A DNA stretch of 52,883 nt from Chara braunii (lineage: Eukaryota; Streptophyta; Charophyceae; Charales; Characeae): contig BFEA01000441.1 in assembly GCA_003427395.1 (NCBI GenBank), forward strand, positions 436,671 to 489,553, read 5' to 3'. Below are positions 29,902 to 39,610 of this stretch, piece by piece; the first letter of the stretch is position 1, and every line of letters starts with the position of its first letter. A program made the position numbers and the translations under genes. The notes under the pieces are model-generated. The model was not told the DNA's origin, did not search any database, and worked only from the letters and a program-made list of their open reading frames with translations.

Positions 29902-30560
29902 CCTACTTTAGTATGTTTTAGAAGTAATTGCTGATGCATAGTCATTCACTTACAATGGAAGGACGGGGCACTGTGAGAGCTATTTCCTTCCGGAACAGGG
30001 CTGCAGTGACTGTAACCTGCAGGCGTACTCCACCAAGCATACACAAGCATCATAGACAATAGGCTACGTCTCAAAAATAAAACAATCCTAGATGGTGGCC
30101 GTTTCTGTTCTATGTAAGGGATGCTGGACAGCGTGCATTGAAGAGAAGCAGAAGTTTGAATGCAGTGCATATGTTTAATTGTAAGGTTCAAATGCATCAC
30201 GTATAGTCAGTGGAGAGGGGGGGAGGTTGGGGGGGGGTGCTATACCCCCAACCCCCCTGCTCGCCCACATGCGAACTTTGCTCTGCTGAACTATAGAGTG
30301 GAGCATCCTGGAGTTGTGGTTGACACTCTGCTGTAGACATGGTGGCTGCTATCTCTGCTGTTATTGCTATGCTGTGGCTCATGTTTATGCTCTGCTGCGG
30401 CTTTGTAGCTGTCGATGTTCCTTTGGTGAGGCTCTTGTTGCCCAAAGTCCCAGTGTGAGTATGTCCCAAAAGGTCCCAGAAGTCAGTATGCCCATAACTG
30501 CGGACAGATACATTGAAAAGAAATTCTGGTGTGAGTATGGACTAAGGAGCTGTAAGATGC
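29400..30560. other. No gene recognised; poly(T)/(TG) tract
   Basis: A T run with TG repeats at 29861-29901; otherwise unremarkable. A hairpin CCTCG-ATAACAC-CGAGG lies near 29441-29457. Confidence 0.4.
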
Positions 30561-30575
30561 AAATGTTGCACACAC

Positions 30576-30579
<4 letters not shown>

Positions 30580-30640
<61 letters not shown>
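30580..30640. repeat. (AG)n microsatellite
   Basis: Near-perfect AG repeat. The right flank contains short repeats of GCAAAATxGGAA and TTCCATGT. Confidence 0.95.
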
Positions 30641-30642
<2 letters not shown>

Positions 30643-30856
30643 ATCCATAGGATGAGCAAAATGGGAACGAATCTATCGCTAGAACATGGAAATATATGCT
30701 GCCACATTTTTGGTCTTTGGCAGTGTATATTTCCATGTTGTGGCAGTGGATACTTCCATGTCGCAGGGAAAGATTCAATGCCATTTTGCTCATTTGGTGA
30801 AGCCTGCGGATGCCAGTATGTTTGTGTGTGTGTAGGACGAGCAAAATCGGAATGAA

Positions 30857-30940
30857 NNNNNNNNNNNNNNNNNNNNNNNNNNNNNNNNNNNNNNNNNNNN
30901 NNNNNNNNNNNNNNNNNNNNNNNNNNNNNNNNNNNNNNNN
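30857..30940. other. Assembly gap (84 N)
   Basis: Run of N; sequence resumes with GGGGGG. Confidence 0.98.
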
Positions 30941-31113
30941 GGGGGGAATGTGGCGTTCCTCTGAACGATCCTGACTGTCTTCTTCTTCTTCGTCTTTTTC
31001 TTTTATTTATTTTTTCCTACTCATGAGACTCCCATCCTACCACCTCTCTCGATATATCTCCTGGCACATCCCCACTCCTTTTCTATCTTACCTCATGCGA
31101 GGAACATCACTCT

Positions 31114-31252
31114 CTACTTGAGCAACCTGACCAGACAGCGGACGCGGGCACTGACGCTGAATGGGCTCCCCCATTCAGCCCCAGTTGAGGCACTACCGTA
31201 CAAGCCTCGTTATATGGGTACCTCAGGAGCTAGGCACGAAGTTCTCAAGTAG
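31114..31252 (+). other. Possible structured RNA element
   Basis: Nested complementarity: outer stem CTACTTGAG (31114-31122) with CTCAAGTAG (31244-31252), nine perfect pairs; CCTGA (31126-31130) with TCAGG (31223-31227); a 10-bp hairpin GCTGAATGGG-CTCC-CCCATTCAGC (31156-31179); and GAGGC/GCCTC (31187-31191 with 31204-31208). The stems are mutually compatible and form one branched fold. The strand is arbitrary, and no known RNA family is recognised. It could also be a decayed mobile element. Confidence 0.4.
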
Positions 31253-31834
31253 TCCCGTGAGCAGTGAGGGCACCCATAGGCAGTGACTAATGGTCGACTA
31301 ACCAAGGTCTAACCCATGAGCCCCCCTATCTCTAAGCACCAACCCGGCACAGCGCGGTTCACGTATGGCTACTGTTGGTTGTTGAATATGCTGGTTGTTG
31401 TTATGTGAGCTAGTGTGATATCAAAGTCTGTATGGATGCACACGGTTGCTTTCTGCTACTATTGAGCCTTGCTTATGTCTGTTCGCTAGGGAGAATCGAC
31501 TAGTGGTAATGGTAGAGACCTCGACCCTCATCAACTACCCCCAACCAACCTCTGACAACCCACCTCCCCAGAATGGGTCTACAGCCATCGAGAGTAGGAC
31601 ACACCTCTTGATTCTACATTGGTTTCCCTACAAGGCACCCCTGCCCACCATAGAACTGCCACGGTATGACCATGCACCCAAACAACCCCTTACCACTCTC
31701 CGGCCCGAGAGAGAGTAGCATCCATCCCACATCAACTGTCCCGCAGGAAAGGAACATGTCCCCATCCAAATCCGTCCAGAGGATCATCCCTAGCTGATAT
31801 GACGAACAGTATACATAGACATGATGAATGAGCA

Positions 31835-31930
31835 TAGTATGGAGTTGAACCGGCACGTCCAACTTACAAAAAAAAAAAAGAAAAAGAAAAAAAACAATAC
31901 CAGAGCTCTATCCACTGAACTATTGAGGTC
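31835..31930 (-). tRNA. tRNA-like sequence with a T-rich interruption
   Basis: Minus strand: A-box TAGTTCAGTGGATAGAGC (plus 31905-31922) and B-box GGTTCAACTCC (plus 31841-31851), separated by a T-rich insert of about 30 bases where the anticodon region should be. It cannot be a normal tRNA as it stands. Probably a tRNA-derived repeat. Confidence 0.5.
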
Positions 31931-32009
31931 ATTAGTCTGTAAAGGTGCTATGCCAGGCTCGGGACTTGTTGCAACCTACACCAACCAATTGTGATCGGGG
32001 GAAATTGCG

Positions 32010-32078
32010 GGCCGACAAGGTCGAACCCACAACCTCCCCGTTGCAACACCGGAACTCTGCCCACTGAGCTACCACGTA
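32010..32078 (-). tRNA. tRNA-like sequence (TGC anticodon-like loop), decayed
   Basis: Minus strand: A-box TAGCTCAGTGGGCAGAG (plus 32055-32071), loop GTTGCAA, and B-box GGGTTCGACC (plus 32019-32028). It resembles tRNA-Ala(TGC), but the anticodon and T stems are imperfect. Confidence 0.5.
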
Positions 32079-32137
32079 CTTGCTTACGAACTGGCCGTCT
32101 CGAATGTAAGGCGCCAAGTATGCCACAGGCACTATTG

Positions 32138-32211
32138 TGGGGGCAATGGGAGTTGAACTCACGACCTCCTGAGTGCCACTTGAACGCCTTACCAATGAGC
32201 TACACCCAGTT
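32138..32211 (-). tRNA. tRNA-like sequence
   Basis: Minus strand: TAGCTCATTGGTAAGGC (plus 32186-32202) as A box and GAGTTCAACTC (plus 32150-32160) as B box. The T stem has one mismatch, and the acceptor is poor. It is the third in a row on the same strand, at a spacing of 120-150 bases. Confidence 0.5.
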
Positions 32212-32327
32212 GGTAGCCTGGGTGTGTCTTCATGAGGAACACTTGCAAGACTTGCCGCAAGGGAAAAAAAAGCGAGTGGTGCATTTGCCTGGAAAACATG
32301 GAATTATTCATCCGTTTGTTGTAACTT

Positions 32328-32519
32328 TTTTTTTTTTTTTTTTTTTGACCCTCTTGCAAGGCCTCTATCCGGGCGGTGGTAAAAGAACTGCCAGGATTGA
32401 GGCTTTGGGCGTTGGGCTGCTCCATCTATTGGTGGAGCACCTGCTGGAAACCGGGTCCAGCGTCCCTGGGATACATCAATAGGATACAATGTCAGGGCTG
32501 TGGCCATCCATGTTTCTAC
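32328..32519 (-). mobile_element. SINE-like element (family B, short form) with 8-bp target duplication
   Basis: TGTAACTT flanks the element at 32320-32327 and 32520-32527. Poly(T) at the left is the minus-strand poly(A) tail. The body contains CTCTATCCGGGCGGTGGTAA, CTCCATCTATTGGTGG and hairpin GCTGGA-AACCGGG-TCCAGC (32443-32461). Confidence 0.85.
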
Positions 32520-32738
32520 TGTAACTTGTCACTTCAGATGCACTACTTCGCAGCCAGGCACATGATGCTAAATAAATGTATCGGGACCTCTTTGATGTCC
32601 AGATCCGTAGAATGTGTTCTCTGTTGTGGAAAGAGGCCCAACGTCTGGTGTCCAATGAGAAAAGAAGTGTCCACTGCCCCCTCCCCAACCCCAGCCCGCA
32701 GTTGATTCTTCTTTCTTGCCTTTCTTTTGACTTCTTCC

Positions 32739-33115
32739 TTTTTTTTTTTTTTTTTTTTGCAAGAACAGCCCTTGTGTAAACCCTCTATCCTGGCGGTGGT
32801 AAGAGAACCGTCAGGATTTAGGGTTTCTCTGTTGGGCTGCTCCATCTATTGGTGGGGAGCGGCACCTGCTGGAAACCGGGTCCAGCGTCCCAATGATACA
32901 TCGTATAACACAGAATGCTGTTCGTTGTCTTTCCTGCGGCTGTGGGCTTTTCTCTTCTCAGACCCGGGTCTCCATTGTCCCATGGAGCTGCTAGTGACAC
33001 CTTTCCCCTCTTTGAGCACCCCTTATCTATTAGCCCAGCCCTGTTCAGCAGCCCCCCTGTAGTATGTCTGACCCGTTTGAACCCCTTAAGCCCTATACCC
33101 TCTTCAACCTCATGC
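32739..33115 (-). mobile_element. SINE-like element (family B, long form)
   Basis: Poly(T) at 32739-32758, then the same body as the element at 36890 (CTCTATCCTGGCGGTGGTAA, CTCCATCTATTGGTGG, hairpin at 32868-32886). The upstream module GGAGCTGCTAGTGACACC...CCAGCCCTGTT is also shared with the 425-base copy. Boundaries are approximate; no duplication identified. Confidence 0.75.
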
Positions 33116-33209
33116 ACGTGACCTTCGTGATCCTTGAAGCCTGAGGTGCAAGCTGCAGGGCTTGCCTTCCAAGAATAAGATTTGGCAGGTAGACCTGCTG
33201 TTGTAGCCT

Positions 33210-33403
33210 TTTTTTTTTTTTTTTTCAATTGCTCCAATCTATTCGTGGGGAGCAGCACGTGCTGGGAACCGGGCCCAGCGTCCCTTATAATTGGAATACA
33301 TTGATGATTAATGAAAATTTGGGATGATTCAGGAATAATTCAGGATGATTGAGATAATAAGCTAGAGGTCGATGCTGACTACTCAGAATGTTTATCTACT
33401 CAT
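33210..33403 (-). mobile_element. SINE-like element (family D) with a 15-bp target duplication
   Basis: CTGCTGTTGTAGCCT (33195-33209) and CTGCTATTGTAGCCT (33404-33418) flank it, with one mismatch. Poly(T) left end; hairpin GCTGGG-AACCGGG-CCCAGC at 33261-33279; the right part is rich in GATGATT. Confidence 0.85.
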
Positions 33404-33585
33404 CTGCTATTGTAGCCTGCTTGACGACGTAAGCTGAGTGACAGTGGACCCGGGTCTCATAAGTCACCCCCAATAGCTAGAAACAAACAGTAGCCTAGTG
33501 TGTGTGGTACTTGTGTAGCAGGTATGACTCCTGATGATTCCCCGTAGGCACTCCTGTCTCAACTTGATCATATCTGCCCTGTTAT

Positions 33586-34005
33586 ATGGTCACAGATGCG
33601 ACAGGAGCCAAAAGCCAGAGCTTAATACCAGCAACTACATCCACAACGCCACTCTCCACATCTGTAATGTTACCGGTTGGGGTGAGGGCAGCAGTGGCGA
33701 CAACAACAACAACAATAGCAACAACAACAACAACAATAACCACAACGACAACAATGACGACACACGATACGACGATGGTGATATCACCACCGATGAAGAC
33801 GGGGACATCAATCACCACGGCCGGTGTAATTCCACTGACGGGGGCGGAGACGACAACGACGGCGGTTACGCTACTATTGACGGTGGTATGTCCCGTTACA
33901 CAGGCGAGGGCCGTGGGTTCGGCCCCTCGACTTTTCCCTCCCTTTGATGGGGGTCCGTTTATGCACATCTGGTCTCTTGCCATCCGGCGCGTAGGGGTGG
34001 GTTAG
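33586..34005 (+). other. Open frame across an (ACA)n microsatellite; probably not a gene
   Basis: A Thr-rich 139-codon frame, with equally long frames on the other strand, caused by ACAACA repeats at 33700-33760. No family features. Confidence 0.3.
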
Positions 34006-34261
34006 ATAGTGAGTAAGGGTTTGAGGGGGGATTGCCGGCTCTGATTCCTCATTACCGTGATGTCTGATTGGTTTGATAGGTTGGCGGTTACGATCGTTGG
34101 AGGTTAATCCGTCCCTGTCCCTATTTTAGGTAAGTAATTAATGCCTCCAGCTTAGCAGGAGATCGGATGGATATAATGACCACGGCCTTTTGGCATTAAA
34201 ATATTAACGAAAATTGACACGTGGTAGGGCCCGTCATACTACAATTTCATACAATTCGTTT

Positions 34262-34515
34262 TTAGATATAGTAGGCTCTGTGAGTAGTAGATAGTAGGAT
34301 AATCCATCTACAATGGCAATGGGGCCTATTCACAAGATTTTGTCATGTTAATCAATTCAATTCGATTTTGCTTTGATACAGTAGGAGATATAGTAGGCTC
34401 TATGAGTACAGGATAGTAGGTTAATCCATCTACAATGGCCATGGGGCCTATTCACAAGATTTCGGTATGCTAATCAATTCAATTCAATTCAATCCTGCTT
34501 TGATACAGTAGGATA
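34262..34515. repeat. Tandem duplication, period about 122 bases
   Basis: ATATAGTAGGCTCTRTGAG starts near 34266 and 34388. TGGGGCCTATTCACAAGATTT and ATCAATTCAATTC follow in both. A partial third unit starts near 34500. Confidence 0.85.
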
Positions 34516-34627
34516 TAGGTGCAGTAGGTTAATCCTCCTCTGGTATGGGGAAGTAATCAATGCCTCTGCATGTACGATGGCCACGTGGCCCATTCATATC
34601 ATTTTCGTTTTTGGCACTATCATTGTA

Positions 34628-34800
34628 CAGGGACGCTGGACCCGATTTCCAGCGGGTGTTGCTCCCCACCAATAGATGGAGCCTTCGCTGCGGGGGCTCA
34701 CTTGACGGGGGTGCTCCTATCACCTCGTCAAGTGGTCTTCCTGCTAATGAAGTTAAAAAAAAAAAGAAAAAAAAAAAAAAGAAAGAAAAAAAAGAAAAGA
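34628..34800 (+). mobile_element. SINE-like element (family B) on the plus strand
   Basis: Opposite orientation to the others: it starts GGGACGCTGGACCCGATTTC, with the hairpin at 34635-34653 and CCACCAATAGATGGAGC, and ends in an A-rich tail at 34755-34799. Confidence 0.75.
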
Positions 34801-34980
34801 GTGACTTGTTAATAGCCCTTGAGTCAATTTGTTCTCTGGTGAAAGCGTCTCCGGGGGTTGTCGGATTTTTTGCTCCCTTCTGGGTCTTGTCCTTGCTCTG
34901 TAACCTTGTCGAGGGGCCTGCTCCTGAATACGTGCTCCGTGCTGCATCTAGAACTCATGTTCTCCTCCCGTAGATGATGT

Positions 34981-35210
34981 ATCTTTTTTTTTTGTTTTTT
35001 CTTAACCAGGCCCGGTGCCCAAGGCTGATATTACCAATAATGAGATTGAGGCCGGGGTCCTCACAGTCTGCCCGGAGTGATCGAACCTAAACTGCTGAGA
35101 ACCGGGCTCAGCGTCCCTCAAATAGTTATGATGATGACCACGATGATACTGATGATACCATAGATAATGATGCTAATGAGAATGATGATTCAAATATATG
35201 AAAAAATGTA
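34981..35210 (-). mobile_element. SINE-like element (family A)
   Basis: T-rich left end, then CCCGGTGCCCAAGGCTGATA as in the copy at 37776, plus hairpin GCTGAG-AACCGGG-CTCAGC at 35094-35112 and a GATGAT-rich right part. Confidence 0.75.
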
Positions 35211-35634
35211 GAAGATTATGCTATATCAGCTATTCTGGCCTCCTAATCCTAGTACAACTCCTAGCCCTCCCTGTACCAGGACACTGTGCCTCAGAGACAA
35301 AACCAACCTAACCAATATCAACCATAGCTAATCTCTTCTCGCCTCCTTGCAGCCCCCCCCGGTTCACCACTGGAATGCCTTCCACCCTCAGCAAACCCCA
35401 GATCTCTCTACAAGGCCTCACACTCCTGCCATTTACAGGTTACAGGGCAAGCCCCAGCTCCGGCCAGCGTCGTTCTGGCATCGGCAAACCAAGGGCAACT
35501 CAGTAGATATCAGTCCAGGTTCAACCATCTCTGAAGTCCTATCTCCCGAATGTGGAAGAATTCTAGATGCTGCCAAAATTTCAGAACACCAAAAAGCTTA
35601 ATATAACAATAATCAGATGATGATACTAATGATG

Positions 35635-35674
<40 letters not shown>

Positions 35675-35957
35675 TATGATGATTAGTATATAGAAAATAT
35701 AGAAGACTGTTATAACAACACTTCTGGCCTCCTAATCTTCGAACCCTCCCAGCCCTCCCTGCACCAGGACATTACATCTAAGAGACAATACCCTCCTAAC
35801 CAATGTCTACCATAGCTGACCTGTTCTCGCCACCTAGACTATCCCTGGCCCCATAGGTTGTCAAGGCAGCTCCCCCGGTTCGCCACTGGATTGCCTTCCT
35901 CCCTCGGCAAATCCCCAGATCTCTCTACAAGGCCTCACACTCCTGCCAATTGATGTA
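35176..35957. repeat. Two-copy direct repeat (about 260-290 bases each) around (GAT)n
   Basis: 35176-35435 and 35668-35957 share TCTGGCCTCCTAATC, AGCCCTCCCTG.ACCAGGACA and CAGATCTCTCTACAAGGCCT in order. A (GAT)n tract lies at 35636-35672 between them. The ends belong to the dispersed repeat family C (see 42840). Confidence 0.75.
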
Positions 35958-36587
35958 TCTTACTATCCTGACTTGCAGGAACCGGACTGACTCTCCCCAG
36001 AATGGATATGGAGCAGGGCCATAAGGGCCAACTTCAGCGCTGTCTTCTATTGTCCCGTCCACACCGTTTTCCGCAGGAGCGGCTTTCTCTTCCCCTGTCA
36101 GTTGTAGGTCATCAGGGTACGATGTGTTTCCCAACTTAACTTTCCCCCGGCCCCTGTACCAGGAGGCACATAGTTGCCTTATCGGAAGTGGGCGTCTTCT
36201 CTATCCCTCTGAGATACCGTTTTTAGTTGAAGTGGACTTCTTCTTGCTCCCTCTGAGATGCCGTTTTTAGCGGTCAGTCAGGGGTCTGCTGATGCGGGAT
36301 GACCCGGGTGGCCGGTGGCTGGGCAGGGGCAGGGCGGTGAGGGGGCGGGGTGAAGTGGGTAGTTCAGGACAGGGGAGGAGGGTGCAGGGGTGAGTGGTAG
36401 CGGTGAGGTGGGGGAGAGGCATGGCAAGGGCGGGGAGACCTGTGGGGAAGTGGATGGCTGGGGGGGCGTTGGGGTTGGGGAATCCATCGGGATCAGGTGG
36501 GGAGGCTGCGGGGTTATGGGGGGGGGAGTTAGGGGAAGTGGGGGGGGGAGGCGATGGGGTAGGGGGGGGGGCTGGGATGGCAGAGCC

Positions 36588-37760
36588 TCAGGGGGGGACT
36601 GACCAGGGAGAGTGGATGGGGCAGGGCCCAGCCTCCGCACCCCGAGCCTGCTCTCCTGGGGCCGGGTGCACTTCTGCTGTCGCATTTATGGGCTGACCCG
36701 GTGGTGGCGCCGGGAAGGACTCGGGCAGTCTGTATGTCCATAGGTGGTCTTGTGCCACCCAGTTCTTCCGTGTCAGCCTTCCGTCATTCTGTACTTCAGC
36801 CATTTTGTGGTTCGGGTCTATCCACTTTGCTACGAAGGCTGCTATCAGTTGTTGTCTGCTGTTTTGGTCGGGGGCTGCACTCACCTTTTTTTTTTTTTTT
36901 TTTGAAATCCCCTTCGTAAGCCCTCTATCCCAGCGGTGGTGAGAGAACCACCGGAATTGAGGGTTTATCTATCGGGCTGATCCATCTATTGGTGGCAAGC
37001 GGCACCTGCTGGGAGCCGGGGCCAGCGTCCCACTGAACAACTTGAAGTACAAAATTTTGCAGTTTGTTTTCCTAGAGCTGTGGTTGTGTCTTTTCTCAAC
37101 ACCGGGCTCCCTATTCCCTGGAGCTGCAACTCTCTCCCATCCGGTGTCGGAGCACCCTTCTTCTAGTAACCCCAGCCCTGTTGTGCAGCCACCCTGTTTG
37201 TTGATTGTAGGTGTTGTCCCTTTTAAAGCTGTTTTAAACCGTAAACCCTCCCTAAACCCTTGCCCTTTCCCCACTCAATTCCTTCATGTTTAAACCCTGT
37301 TTAAACACTTTTAAGCACTCACCTTTTCTATTATGTTGTTACTGGCTTTTAGCGTGTTTTCCCTGATCACCTCAAGAAGCTCGACCTTGGCTTGGTGAAA
37401 ACCAAAGGCCTCTTCTTGACGCTCTGCTGAGCACCTCATCCTCCAAATGACCATGAGAATGGCAAGTCTCATGTACTTCAAGAGATTATGCTGGAAGGCT
37501 GTCCGGGTGGGAGGGAAGCTTCTTTTTTTTTCCCAGCAGGATGAGGGCAATGTTCCGAGGAAATTGTGAGTCCGTGAGCTCACGCCACATTTTGTCCCAC
37601 CATTGCCAAACCTGCACTGCCAGTGGGCATGCCAGCAGGCAGTGTTCCAGGTCAGCCCATCTACGTTGTGCACCGTCTCTGCAGCGGGAGCATATAGGTG
37701 ATATGACTCCTGTCTGTTCCAGTTCAGTGCGTGTGGTTATCCTGTTCAGTATCGGGAGGC
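36588..37760 (-). pseudogene. LINE fragment: zinc-binding RT-associated domain and C-terminus, split by a SINE
   Basis: Minus strand. HCLLACPLAVQVWQWWDKMW (about 37640) is the zf-RVT signature found after reverse transcriptase in plant L1-type LINEs (compare IEHIFMQCPIAQYIWRWWDR at 52.4 kb). After a frameshift the frame continues RMRCSAERQEEAFGFHQAKV to NNIIEKVSA at 37314. There a 425-base SINE intervenes, and the frame resumes SAAPDQNSRQQLIAAFVAKW at 36884. A Pro-rich tail follows. Its homologues at 51 and 52 kb confirm the order. Confidence 0.75.
36890..37314 (-). mobile_element. Full-length SINE-like element (family B) inserted in the LINE, 13-bp target duplication
   Basis: GCACTCACCTTTT occurs at 36877-36889 and 37315-37327. 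Poly(T) (minus-strand poly(A)) starts at the left end; the hairpin lies at 37008-37026. Removing the element and one duplication restores the LINE frame across the junction. Length 425 bases. Confidence 0.9.
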
Positions 37761-37775
37761 AGCGGTGTATAATCT

Positions 37776-37973
37776 TTTTTTTTTTTTTTTTTTTTTTAAC
37801 CGGGCCCAGTGCCCAAGGCTGATATTACCAATAATAAGATTGAGGCCGGGGTCCTCACAGTCTGCCCAGAATGAACATACGGAAACCGCAAATGATGACC
37901 ATGATGGTACTAATGACACTGATTAATGATGCTAATGAGAATGATGATTCAAAAATATGAAAAATTAAAGAAA
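37776..37973 (-). mobile_element. SINE-like element (family A) inserted in the LINE, 8-bp target duplication
   Basis: TATAATCT flanks it at 37768-37775 and 37974-37981. Poly(T) at 37776-37797, then CGGGCCCAGTGCCCAAGGCT as in the copy at 34981, and a GATGAT-rich right part. Confidence 0.9.
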
Positions 37974-37982
37974 TATAATCTG

Positions 37983-38514
37983 TCACTGCAGCACCCTATG
38001 TGACATTGGCATTATATGAGCATATGTGGTCCAGGGGATGTGGTGAAGTTCCCCATCTTGCATCGGCGAATCCCGTCTCCATGGATTTTGGACCACCAGA
38101 GTGGAGGCATGCGGTTTGTGCGTGTGTTTATAACCCCCACGTACCGAGTATGGCCAGGGGTGGGTTCCTGGCCTTTCCAGACCCACTTGTCTGGGTCGAA
38201 CACAAGCACGTCCACCGGGGTAGACATTCCATAAGCAAAGTAGCCGGTGTCATCGTCGCTCACCACCCTTACCCCAGTCAAATCTCCCACAGGGCACACT
38301 CGGTCTAGTTTGGGGTCCCTTCTCAGGGAAGCCCATCGTGCCCCTGGGACATCTGGTTCATATGCATGGAGGTGTGCTTCTTGTCCTGTGCAGTGGGCCA
38401 CCCTGGAGATGTGTGTGTGTGAATTGCATCCAACGATTGACAAACGACGACCACAACAGGAAAGCTGCAATGGCCACAAACGAGAAAATCGCACCGTGAT
38501 GCATTCAGGAAATT

Positions 38515-38515
<1 letters not shown>
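37983..38515 (-). pseudogene. LINE fragment upstream of the zinc-binding domain (probable)
   Basis: The minus-strand frame ends at 38012 with DLTGVRVVSDDDTGYFAYGM, then STPVDVLVFDPDKWVWKGQE and PPLWWSKIHGDGIRRCKMGN. The position, just upstream of the LINE fragment at 37760 and separated only by the SINE at 37776, suits the RT-to-zf-RVT linker. Its sequence is not close to the LINE at 47-51 kb. Confidence 0.5.
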
Positions 38516-38593
<78 letters not shown>

Positions 38594-38594
38594 N

Positions 38595-38655
<61 letters not shown>
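38516..38655. repeat. (GA)n microsatellite with an N at 38594
   Basis: A nearly perfect GA tract of about 140 bases with a single N, so its length is unreliable. Confidence 0.95.
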
Positions 38656-38659
<4 letters not shown>

Positions 38660-38748
38660 AGAAAGTACACCGAGATCAAAGGTAAACGTAAGTTTCCCGA
38701 AATCTCCCGAATGCGACACGAAAAATGTAACATTGAAGAACAGGCAGA

Positions 38749-38801
38749 ACTGACCCGACTAGTTTCGGTCGGCCGCCACCGGCAACTCATCAGGGGTCTG
38801 T
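38749..38801 (-). ncRNA. Compact type I hammerhead ribozyme of the Penelope-like element
   Basis: Read on the minus strand: stem I ACAGACCC (38801-38794); core CTGATGA (38793-38787); stem II over 38786-38767, a GCCG-GTGG-CGGC hairpin with an irregular base; GAAA (38766-38763); palindromic stem III ACTAGT; cleavage C at 38757 (GTC); stem I partner GGGTCAGT (38756-38749). Seven of eight stem I positions pair. Small hammerheads with minimal, self-complementary stem III are known in Penelope-like elements, where dimers cleave. It lies on the same strand as the Penelope ORF and 810 bases downstream. Confidence 0.8.
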
Positions 38802-38929
38802 CGGTCGTGAGGTACTAGTGAAAACTGTCTACTACCTATATATACCGGTGTACTAAGCGGACAGTAGGGATCATCACTCCACCTAGTAAAAGAAAACCGG
38901 CAAGTCCTTGGGACTGTTACCCACAGGAC

Positions 38930-39600
38930 TCCGTAGCAGGACAGACCAAATAGGAGGTCAACAAACCGCATTCGTCGGAACCCAGGACGGAAACCCGCAG
39001 AACCAAAAGTGGCAGGGCCTGAAACCTGCCCACCTATCAATCCATCATACTTCGTACACATGTAATCCAGAAAAAACCCAAAAAAAACGAAAACAAGAAA
39101 AGAAAGAAAGAAAAAAGAGAACACTGACAGAAAGAAAGAAAGAAAGCAAAGAAGAAATCAGCATCACAAAACCAGTATATCTACAAACAACCCGCCTATC
39201 AACCAACAGCCACCCGCCTGTCATCTGTGCTCGATTTTTTACTTGTTACATCCTCAGGCCAAGCAGGCCGTCATACCATACCCCAGTCAACAAACCGCAT
39301 TCGTCGGAACCCGGGACCGAAACCCGCGGAACCAAAGAACCCGGGACCGAAACCCGCAGGGCCTGAAACCTGCCCACCTATCAATCCATCGTACTTCTTA
39401 CACATGTAGTCCAGAAAAAACCTGAAAAAAACGAAGAAAAGAAAAAAGAAGAAAAACACTGACAGAAAGAAAGAAAGCAAAGAAGAAATCAGCATCGTCG
39501 ACACCCAGTCATCATAAAGCCAGTATGTCTACAGACAACCTGCCTATCAACCAACAACCACCCGCCCCTCAGGCCGTCATACCATACCGCTGAAAATGCG
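38930..39600 (-). repeat. Two-copy tandem repeat (period about 310-330) downstream of the Penelope ORF
   Basis: CAACAAACCGCATTCGTCGG begins both copies (38959 and 39288); GCCTGAAACCTGCCCACCTA, GACAGAAAGAAAGAAA and CTGCCTATCAACCAACA follow in both. Copy 2 has an extra internal duplication of CCGGGACCGAAACCCGC. Partial tandem ends are typical of Penelope-like elements. Confidence 0.8.
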
Positions 39601-39610
39601 TGGTCCCACG

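Noticed and set aside
33582-34005. Val- or Thr-rich proteins
   Set aside because: Open frames created by an (ACA)n microsatellite on both strands.
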